A DNA stretch of 64,000 nt from Ramlibacter sp. PS4R-6. Its GTDB lineage: Bacteria; Pseudomonadota; Gammaproteobacteria; Burkholderiales; Burkholderiaceae_C. Under the pieces are notes generated by a model. That model ran no database searches, was not told where the DNA came from, and saw only the letters and a list, made by a program, of their open reading frames with translations. Location of the stretch: assembly GCF_037572775.1 (NCBI RefSeq), contig NZ_JBBHKA010000001.1, forward strand, positions 1-64,000. Reading direction: 5' to 3'. Within the stretch, counting starts at the first letter, position 1. Each line of letters begins with the position of its first letter. A program made the translations under genes and the position numbers. Of this stretch, positions 1 to 7,762 are shown one piece after another.

Positions 1-693
1 CAGGTCGTCCGTGCTGGAGGAGCCGCTGTCGGTGCCCGCCGTCAGGTCCGGCGCGCTGGGCGCAGCCGGTGCCGTCGTGTCGATCGTGACCGCCAGGCCA
101 GCGGATGCCACGCTCGTGTTGCCGGCCACGTCCGTTTGCTTGGCCGTCAGCGTGTGCGAGCCTTCGCCCAGCGTGCTGCTGGTGATCGACCAGTTCCCCG
201 ACCCGTCGGCCGTGGCCGTGCCCAGCGAGGTGGTGCCGTCGGAGTCGAACAGCTCGACCAGCGCATTGGCTTCGGCCGTGCCCGTGAACGTGGGCGTCGT
301 GTTGCTGGTCTTGTTGTCCGTGTCCGAGGAGCCGCTGTCCGTGCCCGTGGTCATGTCGGGCGTGCCAGGCGCGGAGGGGGCGCTTTGGTCGACTTGGTAA
401 AACTGGTTGATCGTCGAGCCGACGGTGTTGAGCAGCACCGTGTCGTAGATCTGGACCTCGATCGTGCCCGTCCCCCCCACCAGAGTAACGGGAAGGCTCC
501 AGGTGCTCGGACCCGTGCCCCCGGCGGCCACAGTTGTCCAGCCCCCTCCATCGACTTGGACCCTCACGATTTCGTCGGTGCCCAACGCCCGGTAAGTTCC
601 GCCAAGCGTCTGGCTGGTTTCGTTGGTGATGAAGTCGGTGCTTGACGAACCGGTATCGTCGGAAAGGGAAAGAGTGATGTCGAACGCCGCCAT
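1..693 (-). CDS. Ig-like repeat adhesin, N-terminal part (continues past the left edge)
   Basis: The minus strand is open from an ATG at 693 to base 1, so only the first 231 codons are seen. The start is preceded by AGAGGGG at good spacing. The protein begins [20 protein letters not shown] and shows no signal peptide. After a beta-rich N-terminal segment of about 100 residues come Ig-like modules with a 309-base (103-residue) period. Each opens with a TDSGSS-(S/D)TD motif, and the complete module also carries [19 protein letters not shown] and ends in VTIDTTAP. Thr, Ser, Gly, Asp and Ala dominate, as in the bacterial Ig-like (Big) repeats of giant surface adhesins. Such proteins without an N-terminal signal are normally exported by type I secretion through a C-terminal signal, which lies outside the window. 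Role in attachment or biofilm is inferred from the family. Confidence 0.8.
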   Translation of the reverse strand, partial: MAAFDITLSLSDDTGSSSTDFITNETSQTLGGTYRALGTDEIVRVQVDGGGWTTVAAGGTGPSTWSLPVTLVGGTGTIEVQIYDTVLLNTVGSTINQFYQVDQSAPSAPGTPDMTTGTDSGSSDTDNKTSNTTPTFTGTAEANALVELFDSDGTTSLGTATADGSGNWSITSSTLGEGSHTLTAKQTDVAGNTSVASAGLAVTIDTTAPAAPSAPDLTAGTDSGSSSTDDL

Positions 694-879
694 GATGCCC
701 CTCTGCTTTGCGAATTACTGCGAAGCGAGGAGAGTAACAGGTGGAGTCAAATGGTTACAACGGCTGAGTTACGGGGCGTGCCAGATTTCTCCCAAAACCC
801 CCAATCCGCGACCGAAAGGCCCCGGGATTTGTAACAGCGCTCGGGGAAAACGCTAGGTGGATTTGTGCCAATACAACGA

Positions 880-1203
880 TCAGGCGCGCAGCCCCACGGG
901 CGGTAGCGCGTGCGCGTCGTCGAAGTAGGCGAACAGGCGCGCGGTCACGCCGCGCAGCTCCGGGTCGCTGATGGTGTGCGCGCGCGCCAGTTGCAGCATC
1001 GCGTACTCGCGGTCGCCGAGCATCATCGACGTGCATACCGCGCGGCCGTGGCCGGCCATCAGCAGCGCGAAGGCCGAGAGCAGCTGCGTGGGGCAGTAGC
1101 GCATCTCGTCCGCCAGCAGCGAAGCGTCGCAGGGCTCCAGCGGCGGCAGGACGCGGAAATCCTGGGCGAGGCCCGTGGTGCTGGCGACGGCGTTGGTGTT
1201 CAT
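880..1203 (-). CDS. Hypothetical protein, 107 aa
   Basis: A 107-residue soluble protein without signal peptide or membrane segment. I do not recognise the family. It is rich in Ala, Leu and Arg, with a predicted helical middle containing LSAFALLMAGHGRAVCTSM and a C-terminal stretch RLFAYFDDAHALPP. Third codon positions are strongly G/C, as in neighbouring genes, which supports coding. No clear ribosome binding site precedes the ATG. The 186 bases downstream, before the adhesin start, are less GC-rich and probably carry the adhesin promoter. Confidence 0.55.
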   Translation of the reverse strand: MNTNAVASTTGLAQDFRVLPPLEPCDASLLADEMRYCPTQLLSAFALLMAGHGRAVCTSMMLGDREYAMLQLARAHTISDPELRGVTARLFAYFDDAHALPPVGLRA

Positions 1204-1288
1204 GCATCGACTGTAGGAAGCGCCGCGGCGGCGCCCAGTCGGTGCGGATTGAGTCAGCGTGTCGGACGCGCGCAGCGCCGGCGGTCGG

Positions 1289-1570
1289 TCAGCGCAGCGC
1301 CGCCATGACGGCGTTCACGTCGCCCTGGCGCCTGGCCTGCGCGGCGGCGGCCGGCAGGCAGGTGGCATGGCCGCCCCGCGGTGCGCAGTCGTCGCGCAAG
1401 GCGCTGCGTGCGAGGCGCAACTCGGCTTCGCGCACTTCGGCCTTGTGCACCTGCTGGCTGCAGAGCATCCACAGCGCCACCACCTGCCCCACGACCAGGA
1501 ACCCGAGCAGCGCCCAGAGCCATTTGTCGGCGGGGGACGGCTGGGTCTTGTCGAGCAGGGGGGGCAGCAT
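1289..1570 (-). CDS. Small single-pass membrane protein, 93 aa
   Basis: The ATG is preceded by AAGGAG at a spacing of 9, a good ribosome binding site. One hydrophobic segment (about residues 17-37, KWLWALLGFLVVGQVVALWM) is followed by a charged helix (VHKAEVREAELRLARSALR) and a region with two cysteines (DDCAPRGGHATCLPA). This suggests a short inner-membrane protein with a periplasmic or cytoplasmic helical tail. I do not recognise a family and can assign no function. It is transcribed away from the adjacent reductase gene. Confidence 0.5.
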   Translation of the reverse strand: MLPPLLDKTQPSPADKWLWALLGFLVVGQVVALWMLCSQQVHKAEVREAELRLARSALRDDCAPRGGHATCLPAAAAQARRQGDVNAVMAALR

Positions 1571-1668
1571 GGTGCGGACTCCTTGTACTTCTGGATCGAT
1601 GCTAGGGCGCGCGGCTGCACGTAGGCAGACGCCTCGTGTCGCAACGGGACGTAGGACAAAATGCCCTC

Positions 1669-2583
1669 ATGAGCGCCTCGCTCCTCGACGCCCACGCCAC
1701 CGCCGCGCGCCTGCCTTATCCGCGCCTCGTGCACGAACTGCGCGCCCTGCTCGCCGACGCATCCGTGCAGGTGCCGCCACGCATCGTGCAGCCGCTGGCC
1801 GGCGGCGCGAGTCTGTTCGTCATGCCCGCCGCGGATGCGCGCGTGGCGATGGCGAAGCTCATCACTTTCACGCCCGCCAATGCCGGCACGCCGCGCGCCG
1901 CCATCCAGGGCGACGTCGTGGTGTTCGACGTGGCCACGGGCGAGCGGCGCCTGGTGCTCGATGGCCCGACGGTGACGGCGCGGCGCACGGCGGCCGTCTC
2001 TGCGCTTGCCGCACAGGCCCTGGCGCCCGATGCGAAAGGGCCGCTGCTCGTCGTGGGCGCCGGTGCGCAGGGCCGCGCGCATTGCGAGGCCTTCATCGAA
2101 GTGCTGGGCGTGCGCGAGGTCGTCATCGCCTCACGCAGCGCATCGAGCGCGCAGGCGCTGGCCGCTCACGCCCGCGCGCTGGGGGCACGCGCCACGACGG
2201 TCGCCGACCCGGCATCGGCCCCTTGCCCGCTCATCGTGACATGCACGCCCGCCAACGGCGTCGTGCTGCGCTCGCTGCCCCGCGGGGATGTCTTCATCGC
2301 TGCCGTCGGCGCCTTCACGCCACACATGGTGGAGCTCGGGGCGGAACTGTGCCGCGAGTGCGCAGCGCACGGCCGCGTCGTCGTCGACACGCCCGAAGCC
2401 GTCCACGAAGCGGGCGACCTGATCCAGGCCGGCCTCGAGGTCGCGTCGTTCCCCACGCTGCGCGATGTGCTGGATGCGCGCCCCGGCGCGCGCGGGCCGG
2501 TGCTGTTCAAGAGCTGCGGCTGGGCCGGCTGGGACCTCGCCGCGGCCCGCGTGGCGCTGCGCGCTACGCCTTCGGCAGCGTGA
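1669..2583 (+). CDS. Ornithine cyclodeaminase/mu-crystallin family reductase (probable delta-1-pyrroline-2-carboxylate reductase)
   Basis: A 304-residue NAD(P)-dependent enzyme of the ornithine cyclodeaminase/mu-crystallin family. The Rossmann motif [15 protein letters not shown] begins near residue 128. The family's substrate-binding part is seen as [12 protein letters not shown] (Lys near 63) and [15 protein letters not shown] (near 101-115). Nearest characterised relatives reduce cyclic imino acids (delta-1-pyrroline-2-carboxylate or delta-1-piperideine-2-carboxylate) to proline or pipecolate. The precise substrate cannot be read from sequence, and ornithine cyclodeaminase remains possible. 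An upstream in-frame GTG at 1636 would add 11 residues, but the ATG fits the family N-terminus better. The 3' end overlaps the convergent dcd gene by 20 bases. Confidence 0.75.
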   Translation: MSASLLDAHATAARLPYPRLVHELRALLADASVQVPPRIVQPLAGGASLFVMPAADARVAMAKLITFTPANAGTPRAAIQGDVVVFDVATGERRLVLDGPTVTARRTAAVSALAAQALAPDAKGPLLVVGAGAQGRAHCEAFIEVLGVREVVIASRSASSAQALAAHARALGARATTVADPASAPCPLIVTCTPANGVVLRSLPRGDVFIAAVGAFTPHMVELGAELCRECAAHGRVVVDTPEAVHEAGDLIQAGLEVASFPTLRDVLDARPGARGPVLFKSCGWAGWDLAAARVALRATPSAA

Positions 2584-3130
2584 CGCCCTTCTGCCCCTGG
2601 TACTTGCCGCCGCGGTCCTTGTAGCTGGTCTCGCAGACCTCGTCGCTCTCGAAGAACAGCACCTGCGCGCAGCCTTCGCCGGCGTAGATCTTCGCCGGCA
2701 GCGGCGTGGTGTTGGAGAACTCCAGCGTCACGTAGCCTTCCCATTCCGGCTCGAAGGGCGTGACGTTGACGATGATGCCGCAGCGCGCATACGTGCTCTT
2801 GCCCAGGCAGATGGTCAGCACGTTGCGCGGGATGCGGAAGTACTCGAGCGTGCGCGCCAGCGCGAAGCTGTTGGGCGGGATGATGCAGTCCTCGCCGTGG
2901 AAGTCGACGAAACTCTTCTCGTCGAAGTTCTTCGGGTCCACCACCGTGCTGTGGATGTTGGTGAAAACCTTGAACTCCGGCGCGCAGCGGATGTCGTACC
3001 CGTAGCTGGAGGTGCCGTAGCTGATCACCTTGCGGCCATCCACCTGGCGGACCTGCTTGGGCTCGAAGGGCTCGATCAGGCCATGCTCCTCGGCCATCCT
3101 GCGGATCCACTTGTCGCTCTTGATCGTCAT
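2564..3130 (-). CDS. dcd: dCTP deaminase
   Basis: A 188-residue protein of full family length, starting at an ATG preceded by CAGGAGAG. It converts dCTP to dUTP and ammonia, feeding dUTPase and thymidylate synthesis. Family signatures are [17 protein letters not shown] (about 37-53), [19 protein letters not shown] (83-101), the substrate loop [10 protein letters not shown] (110-119, Ser112 and Arg116) and the catalytic-glutamate segment GYVTLEFSN (Glu near 137). It ends [10 protein letters not shown], close to the usual dcd C-terminus. It acts in the cytoplasm as a trimer in the family. Its 3' end overlaps the convergent reductase gene. Confidence 0.95.
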   Translation of the reverse strand: MTIKSDKWIRRMAEEHGLIEPFEPKQVRQVDGRKVISYGTSSYGYDIRCAPEFKVFTNIHSTVVDPKNFDEKSFVDFHGEDCIIPPNSFALARTLEYFRIPRNVLTICLGKSTYARCGIIVNVTPFEPEWEGYVTLEFSNTTPLPAKIYAGEGCAQVLFFESDEVCETSYKDRGGKYQGQKGVTLPKA

Positions 3131-3161
3131 CTTGCGCTCTCCTGCCCTTATTCTAGGTGGC

Positions 3162-3839
3162 GTGATCCGCCCCCTTGCACTCGCCCTCCTGGCTGCTTGC
3201 GGCCTGGCCCAAGCCCAACCCGCCCCCACGCGCGTCGAGGCCTCGGGCGACGCCATCGTCTTCGACGGCCGCATCGACCCGCCATCCGCCGCCCGCTTCG
3301 TCGAGCTCGCGCGCGACCCCGCCATCAAGCGCGTGGTGATCACCTCCTTCGGCGGCCTCGTGGGGCCGGCGCTGGACATGGCCGACGCCATCCGCGACCG
3401 CCAGCTGGACGTCGAGGTGCCGAAGGCCTGCTGGTCTTCGTGCGCCAACTACGTCTTCCCCGCCGGAGCCGGCAAGCGCCTGGGCCACGCGCGCGCCATC
3501 GGCTGGCACGGCAACATGACGCACGTGCTGTGGCTGGCGCAGACCGGCCGCGAAAAGTGGGACGAGCCGCTGATGGCGCAAGCGCGCGACCTCGCGCGGC
3601 GCGAGGCCATCTTCTACCGCCGCGTCGGCGTGGATGGCTACGTCGCCTGGTTCGCCAAGATCCCGCCGTACGACGTCGAGAGCTTCTATGCGCTGCGCGC
3701 GGCCGACATGGCGCGCTTCGGCATCACCGGTGTGACGGTGGCCGATGCGGCGAAGGACGATCCGGACGCGCCCGACATCGTGGAGGTCGACTGGCAGCGA
3801 CTGGCCGTCGAGCGGCCCGCCGTCACGATCGGGCCTTGA
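3162..3839 (+). CDS. Secreted ClpP/crotonase-like periplasmic protein
   Basis: A 225-residue product if translated from the GTG just downstream of TTCTAGGTGG. That start gives a clean signal peptide ([19 protein letters not shown]), whereas longer in-frame starts bury it. The mature part resembles the COG3904-type predicted periplasmic proteins with a ClpP/crotonase fold: [20 protein letters not shown] matches the beta-alpha entry, and [19 protein letters not shown] occupies the position of the ClpP nucleophile loop. IGWHGNMTH supplies a histidine. Peptidase activity is uncertain. The 3' end overlaps the convergent exonuclease gene by 17 bases. Confidence 0.6.
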   Translation: MIRPLALALLAACGLAQAQPAPTRVEASGDAIVFDGRIDPPSAARFVELARDPAIKRVVITSFGGLVGPALDMADAIRDRQLDVEVPKACWSSCANYVFPAGAGKRLGHARAIGWHGNMTHVLWLAQTGREKWDEPLMAQARDLARREAIFYRRVGVDGYVAWFAKIPPYDVESFYALRAADMARFGITGVTVADAAKDDPDAPDIVEVDWQRLAVERPAVTIGP

Positions 3840-4662
3840 CCAGCGCCTGTACGCGCAGGGCGCGCTCGAGCAGCCGGGGCGCTTCGATGCGCTCCGTCCA
3901 TGCCGCGAACTGCCTGCGCGGCCCGCGCCAGCGCAGGGTGTCGACGTTGCGGAACAGGCGCTTGTTCGTGACGAGCGTCGCGAGGCGCTTGAAGAGCAGG
4001 GCTTCCGCACGGCGTTCGCCCAGCACCTGCGGCGGGAACGATTCGATGGCGCCGTGCTGGTTCACGAGACGCGCCGCCGTGACGGTGCCTATGCCTTCGA
4101 TGCCCGGGTAGCCATCCGCGCTGTCGCCCACCAGCGCCAGCCAGTCGGGGATGTGCCCGGGATCGACGCCGAACTTGGCGCGCACGTCCTTCGCCGCGCG
4201 GATCTGCTTCGACTTGCGGTCCACCTGCAGCACGCGCTCGCCGCGCACGCATTGCGCCAGGTCCTTGTCGGGGGTCCAGATCAGGACCTTCTCCACGCGC
4301 GCATCCTGCGCCGCGATGTGCGCCGCACTGGCGAGCGCATCGTCGGCTTCCAGGTCCACCATCGGCCACACGGCAACGCCCATCGCGGCGAGGCCCTCTT
4401 CGAGCGGGTGGAACTGCGCCCACAGCGCCGGCTCGATGCCCTCGCCGGTCTTGTAGCCGGGCCACAGGCCGTTGCGAAACGACTCGATGACGTGGTCGGT
4501 GGCGACGCCCACGTGCGTGGCCTCGCGCTCGAGCATCTCCAGGATGCCGTTGAGCACGCCGGCGACCGCACCGAAAGGCCGGTCCTTGCCTTTCGTGAAT
4601 CGGCGCAGGCCGTAGAAGTGCCGGAAGAGCTCGTAGGTGCCGTCGACGAGGTCGATGACCAT
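3823..4662 (-). CDS. 5'-3' exonuclease / flap-endonuclease-like protein
   Basis: A 279-residue protein matching the 5'-3' exonuclease domain of DNA polymerase I, but free-standing. Acidic metal-binding motifs are visible: MVIDLVDGTYELFRHFYG at the N-terminus, VDLEADDALASAAH in the middle, and TPDKDLAQCV. The helix-hairpin-helix-like 3'-flap region appears as GDSADGYPGIEGIG. The likely role is removal of RNA primers or 5' flaps during replication and repair, or a phage-type or Xni-like nuclease; sequence alone does not separate these. It is the last gene of a probable minus-strand run from the BMP-type binding protein gene through guaD and the small membrane protein, with a 4-base gap to the latter. 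Confidence 0.85.
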   Translation of the reverse strand: MVIDLVDGTYELFRHFYGLRRFTKGKDRPFGAVAGVLNGILEMLEREATHVGVATDHVIESFRNGLWPGYKTGEGIEPALWAQFHPLEEGLAAMGVAVWPMVDLEADDALASAAHIAAQDARVEKVLIWTPDKDLAQCVRGERVLQVDRKSKQIRAAKDVRAKFGVDPGHIPDWLALVGDSADGYPGIEGIGTVTAARLVNQHGAIESFPPQVLGERRAEALLFKRLATLVTNKRLFRNVDTLRWRGPRRQFAAWTERIEAPRLLERALRVQALVKARS

Positions 4663-4666
4663 GCGG

Positions 4667-5212
4667 CTAGCGGGCGCGCCGCACCTGTCGCTGCACGCGC
4701 TGGACGAAACGCGCCAGCGCCTGCGGCGGCTCCATCTCCTCGTCGATGCGCAGCAGCGTCTGGCCCGCGGCGTCGCGCAGCACGTACATGTTGATCGGGG
4801 CCGTGGTGTCCATCTGCCGCGCGCGCTCGCGCCAGGACACGCCGATGTTGTCGAAGTCGCGCAGGCTCTGGCGCACGTCCTCGCGCTCGATGCTCGCAAC
4901 GGCCGCGAGCGGGATCGTGCGCGACGCAAAGGCCTGCGCCACCGCGATCGTCTCCATGTCGCAGCGCACGGTGCGGCCCCAGTTGCGCCAGGCGTTCGCG
5001 CCCATGAAGGCCATCCAGCCCGCACCGACCAGCATCGTCCCGGCCTTCTCCAGCCAGTCGGCCTCCGCACCCGCAAAGGGCGGCAGCAAGAGCGCCGGCA
5101 AGCCGAGCCCCAGGCCCCAGAACACGTTCGCGCGCCACGACTGCCGCGGCTCGCGCAGCACGATGGGCAGACCGTCCTCGTCGTTCGCGGGATCGAACGC
5201 CGCGAAGCTCAC
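4667..5212 (-). CDS. Two-pass membrane protein of unknown function
   Basis: A 181-residue protein translated from a GTG that overlaps the guaD stop in the sequence GTGA, indicating translational coupling. Two hydrophobic segments lie near residues 29-47 (ANVFWGLGLGLPALLLPPF) and 57-73 (TMLVGAGWMAFMGANAW). They are followed by a soluble domain of about 110 residues with alternating beta strands (TVRCDMETIAVAQAF, AVASIEREDVRQSLRDFDNIG, INMYVLRDAAGQTLLRIDEEM). The layout of two close membrane segments followed by a beta-rich domain resembles bacterial PH-like membrane proteins, but I do not recognise a named family. Confidence 0.6.
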   Translation of the reverse strand: MSFAAFDPANDEDGLPIVLREPRQSWRANVFWGLGLGLPALLLPPFAGAEADWLEKAGTMLVGAGWMAFMGANAWRNWGRTVRCDMETIAVAQAFASRTIPLAAVASIEREDVRQSLRDFDNIGVSWRERARQMDTTAPINMYVLRDAAGQTLLRIDEEMEPPQALARFVQRVQRQVRRAR

Positions 5213-6492
5213 GCACGCCCTTCGATGAAGGCGCGCTCGATGGCGCGGTCGTCGCCCAGCACGATGAGCGCGAACAGCAGCTCGTCGAGGTTCGTCGCGA
5301 TCGACGTCTTGCGCGCCAGCAGCGGCGTCGCCTTCGGGTCGATGACGACGAAGTCCGCCTCGCACCCCGGCGACAGGTTGCCGATCACGCCGTCCAGGCC
5401 CAGCGCCTGCGCGGCGCCCGCCGTGTGCTGCCACCACAGGTGCTGCGGCGAAAGGGACAGCCCGGGCTTGGTCTGCCCTTCGCGCGCCACGTAATACGCG
5501 GCGAGCATGGTGTGGAACGGCGAGAAGCTCGTACCACCGCCGACGTCGCTGGCCAGCCCGTAGCGAAAGCCGATGCGTTCGGCGCCCTCGTAGTCGAAGA
5601 AGCCGCTGCCCAGGAACAGGTTGCTGGTGGGGCTCACCGCCGCTGCGGCGCCCGTGGCCTTCATCAGGCGCCGGTCCTCGTCGTCGATGTGGATGCAATG
5701 CGCGTAGATGGCGCGTTCGCGCATCAGCCCGAAGCCTTCGTACACCGCGAGGTAGCTGCGCGCCTGGGGAAAGAGCTGCCTGGCCCACGCGACCTCGTCG
5801 CGGTTCTCCGCGACGTGCGACTGGATCCACACATCGGGGTACTTCGCCGCGAGCTCGCCGGCGCCACGCAATTGCGCGTCGGTGCAGCTGGGTGCGAAGC
5901 GCGGCGTGATGGCGTAGCCCAGGCGGTCCACGCCGTGCCAGCGGCGGATGAGCGCCTCGGTGTCCACCAGCGACTCCTCGGTGTCGTCGCGCACGCCGTC
6001 GGGCGAGTGGCGGTCCTGCAGCACCTTGCCCGCGATCATGCGCAAGCCGCGGCGCTGCGCCTCGGCCAGCAACGCGTCGACCGACGAAGGATGCGAGGTG
6101 CCGAAGGCCAGCGCGGTGGTCACGCCGTGGCGCAGCAGCTCGTCGCAGAAGAACCCGGCAAGCTCGCGGGCATGCGTCGCGTCGGCGAAACGCGCCTCGT
6201 GCGGAAAGGTGTAGTTCTCCAGCCAGGGCAACAGGCCGTCGGCGGGCGAGCCGATCACGTCCAGCTGCGGGAAGTGGATGTGCAGGTCGATGAAGCCCGG
6301 CGCGACGATGCGGCCGGGAAACTCGGTGACTTTCAGCCCCGGGTAGTTCGGTCCGAGCGCCGCGTATGCACCGACGGCGCGCACCACCTGCCGGCCGCCG
6401 GCATCGGGCCCGACGACCAGCAGTCCGTCTTCCTCATAGACCGCGCGCCGGTCTTCGGAGAAGCGAAGGATGGCGGCGCGGAAGGCTTGCAT
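5209..6492 (-). CDS. guaD: Guanine deaminase
   Basis: A 427-residue amidohydrolase converting guanine to xanthine and ammonia. Metal ligands appear as FIDLHIHFPQLDV (His71 and His73), QSHVAENRDE, and SDVGGGTSFSPF near residue 330. The FPQ after HxH and the SDVGGG motif are typical of guanine deaminase rather than of other cytosine/adenosine deaminase relatives. The C-terminus carries the usual small beta domain (CEADFVVIDPKATPLL). It lies 23 bases downstream of a BMP-type nucleoside-binding protein gene on the same strand. With adenine deaminase and xanthine dehydrogenase in the window it forms a purine-degradation set. The product acts in the cytoplasm. Confidence 0.93.
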   Translation of the reverse strand: MQAFRAAILRFSEDRRAVYEEDGLLVVGPDAGGRQVVRAVGAYAALGPNYPGLKVTEFPGRIVAPGFIDLHIHFPQLDVIGSPADGLLPWLENYTFPHEARFADATHARELAGFFCDELLRHGVTTALAFGTSHPSSVDALLAEAQRRGLRMIAGKVLQDRHSPDGVRDDTEESLVDTEALIRRWHGVDRLGYAITPRFAPSCTDAQLRGAGELAAKYPDVWIQSHVAENRDEVAWARQLFPQARSYLAVYEGFGLMRERAIYAHCIHIDDEDRRLMKATGAAAAVSPTSNLFLGSGFFDYEGAERIGFRYGLASDVGGGTSFSPFHTMLAAYYVAREGQTKPGLSLSPQHLWWQHTAGAAQALGLDGVIGNLSPGCEADFVVIDPKATPLLARKTSIATNLDELLFALIVLGDDRAIERAFIEGRA

Positions 6493-6515
6493 CCGCGCAT
6501 TCTGTCACCGGGTGG

Positions 6516-7538
6516 CTACCTTGAAATCTTGCCCAGCACGCCGGGCACGAGGTAGTCCATCTTCAGGATCTGTTCGTCGGTGAGGTCGCCGAACGGCTTG
6601 AGCTTGCCCGACGCGATGTCCTTCTGGCGCGCCAGGGCCTCTTCCTGCACCTTCTTCGGCACCTTGGGGCCGAAGCCCTCGATGCGCACCATGCGCTCCT
6701 TCACGCCGCCCCACACGTTGCCGGCCTTCCAGCTGCCGTCGACGACGGCCTTCGTGCGCTGCACGTAGTACTCGCCCCAGTGATGGGTGACTGCCGCGAT
6801 CTGCGCGTCCGGTGCGGCCTTGCGCATGTCGGAATGGTAGGCCACCGCCATCTTCCCGCGCTCCTGCGCGGCTCGCATGATGGCGTCGGACGCGGTGTGG
6901 AAAGCGACGACGTCCACGCCTTCGTTGAACAGCGTCATCGCCGCGTCGCGCTCGCGCGCCGGATCGAACCACGCGTTCAGCCACACCACCTTCACCTGCG
7001 CGCCCGGGTTCACCGAACGCATGCCCAGCGTGAAGGCGTTGATGCCCTGCAGCACCTCGGGGATGGGAAAGCCCGCCACGTAGCCCGCGACGTTCGACTT
7101 CGTCATGCGGCCGGCGACGATGCCCGCGAGGTAGCGGCCCTCGTAGTAGCGCGCGTTCGCCGTCGCGACGTTGGGCGCGCCCTTGTAGCCGGTGATCGAC
7201 TCGAACTTCACGTCGGGGAAATCCTTCGCGACCTTCAGCGTCGGCTCCATGTAGCCGAAGCTGGGCGTGAAGATCAGCTGGTGCCCCTGCTGCGCGAGGT
7301 CGCGGATCACGCGCTCGGCGTCGGGGCCTTCCGGCACGTTCTCGACGAAGGTGGTCTTCACCTTGCCGTTGAACGCCTGCTCGACGGCCTTGCGGCCTTC
7401 GTCGTGCTGGCGCACCCAGCCCGTGTCGGTGACGGGCGCCACATACACGAAACCCACCTTCAGCGGGGTCTGGGAAAACGCGGGAGCAAGGGAAAACGAG
7501 GCAGCCACGGCCAGCGTGGCGGCGAGGTTTTTGTACAT
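6516..7538 (-). CDS. BMP-family ABC transporter substrate-binding protein (orphan, next to guaD)
   Basis: A 340-residue periplasmic protein with a clear signal peptide (MYKNLAATLAVAASFSLAPA, cut near AFSQ). It belongs to the BMP/Med family of nucleoside and purine receptors. Family features include VGFVYVAPVTDTGWVRQHDEGR at the mature N-terminus, IFTPSFGYMEPTLKVAKDFP, and YEGRYLAGIVAGRMTKSN. Unlike the paralogue at 17720-18889 it is not a lipoprotein and has no adjacent permease or ATPase. It is followed after 23 bases by guaD, so the ligand may be a purine base or nucleoside. It may borrow the permease of the second cluster. The 224 bases upstream hold no gene and should contain divergent promoters for this gene and the subtilase. 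Confidence 0.88.
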   Translation of the reverse strand: MYKNLAATLAVAASFSLAPAFSQTPLKVGFVYVAPVTDTGWVRQHDEGRKAVEQAFNGKVKTTFVENVPEGPDAERVIRDLAQQGHQLIFTPSFGYMEPTLKVAKDFPDVKFESITGYKGAPNVATANARYYEGRYLAGIVAGRMTKSNVAGYVAGFPIPEVLQGINAFTLGMRSVNPGAQVKVVWLNAWFDPARERDAAMTLFNEGVDVVAFHTASDAIMRAAQERGKMAVAYHSDMRKAAPDAQIAAVTHHWGEYYVQRTKAVVDGSWKAGNVWGGVKERMVRIEGFGPKVPKKVQEEALARQKDIASGKLKPFGDLTDEQILKMDYLVPGVLGKISR

Positions 7539-7762
7539 GGTGGTCCTCTACATGGCCCCAAATGCATCGAAAAAAAACACGCTGGGGGCACAGCGTTGTT
7601 ACGCGATTGTAAATGCAGAGCTATGAACGGGGTTCCCACCCTTGACCCTGCCTCAGCGGTATGTCCGAATCCGGCTTCGCGGCCGCCGGGAGGGGGCCGC
7701 GCACCACCCCGAAGTCCCGGGCAGGCCACAAGCCGACCGGGTGCCCACCAGGAGTCGATCCC

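Noticed and set aside
773-783. Possible sigma-54 promoter upstream of the adhesin (TGGCAC at 783-778 on minus)
   Set aside because: The -24 part matches but at the right distance the -12 reads GTAA rather than TTGC.
7570-7577. A-tract upstream of the guaD-linked BMP gene as a terminator
   Set aside because: No stem precedes the T-tract on the minus strand, and it lies upstream of the gene.
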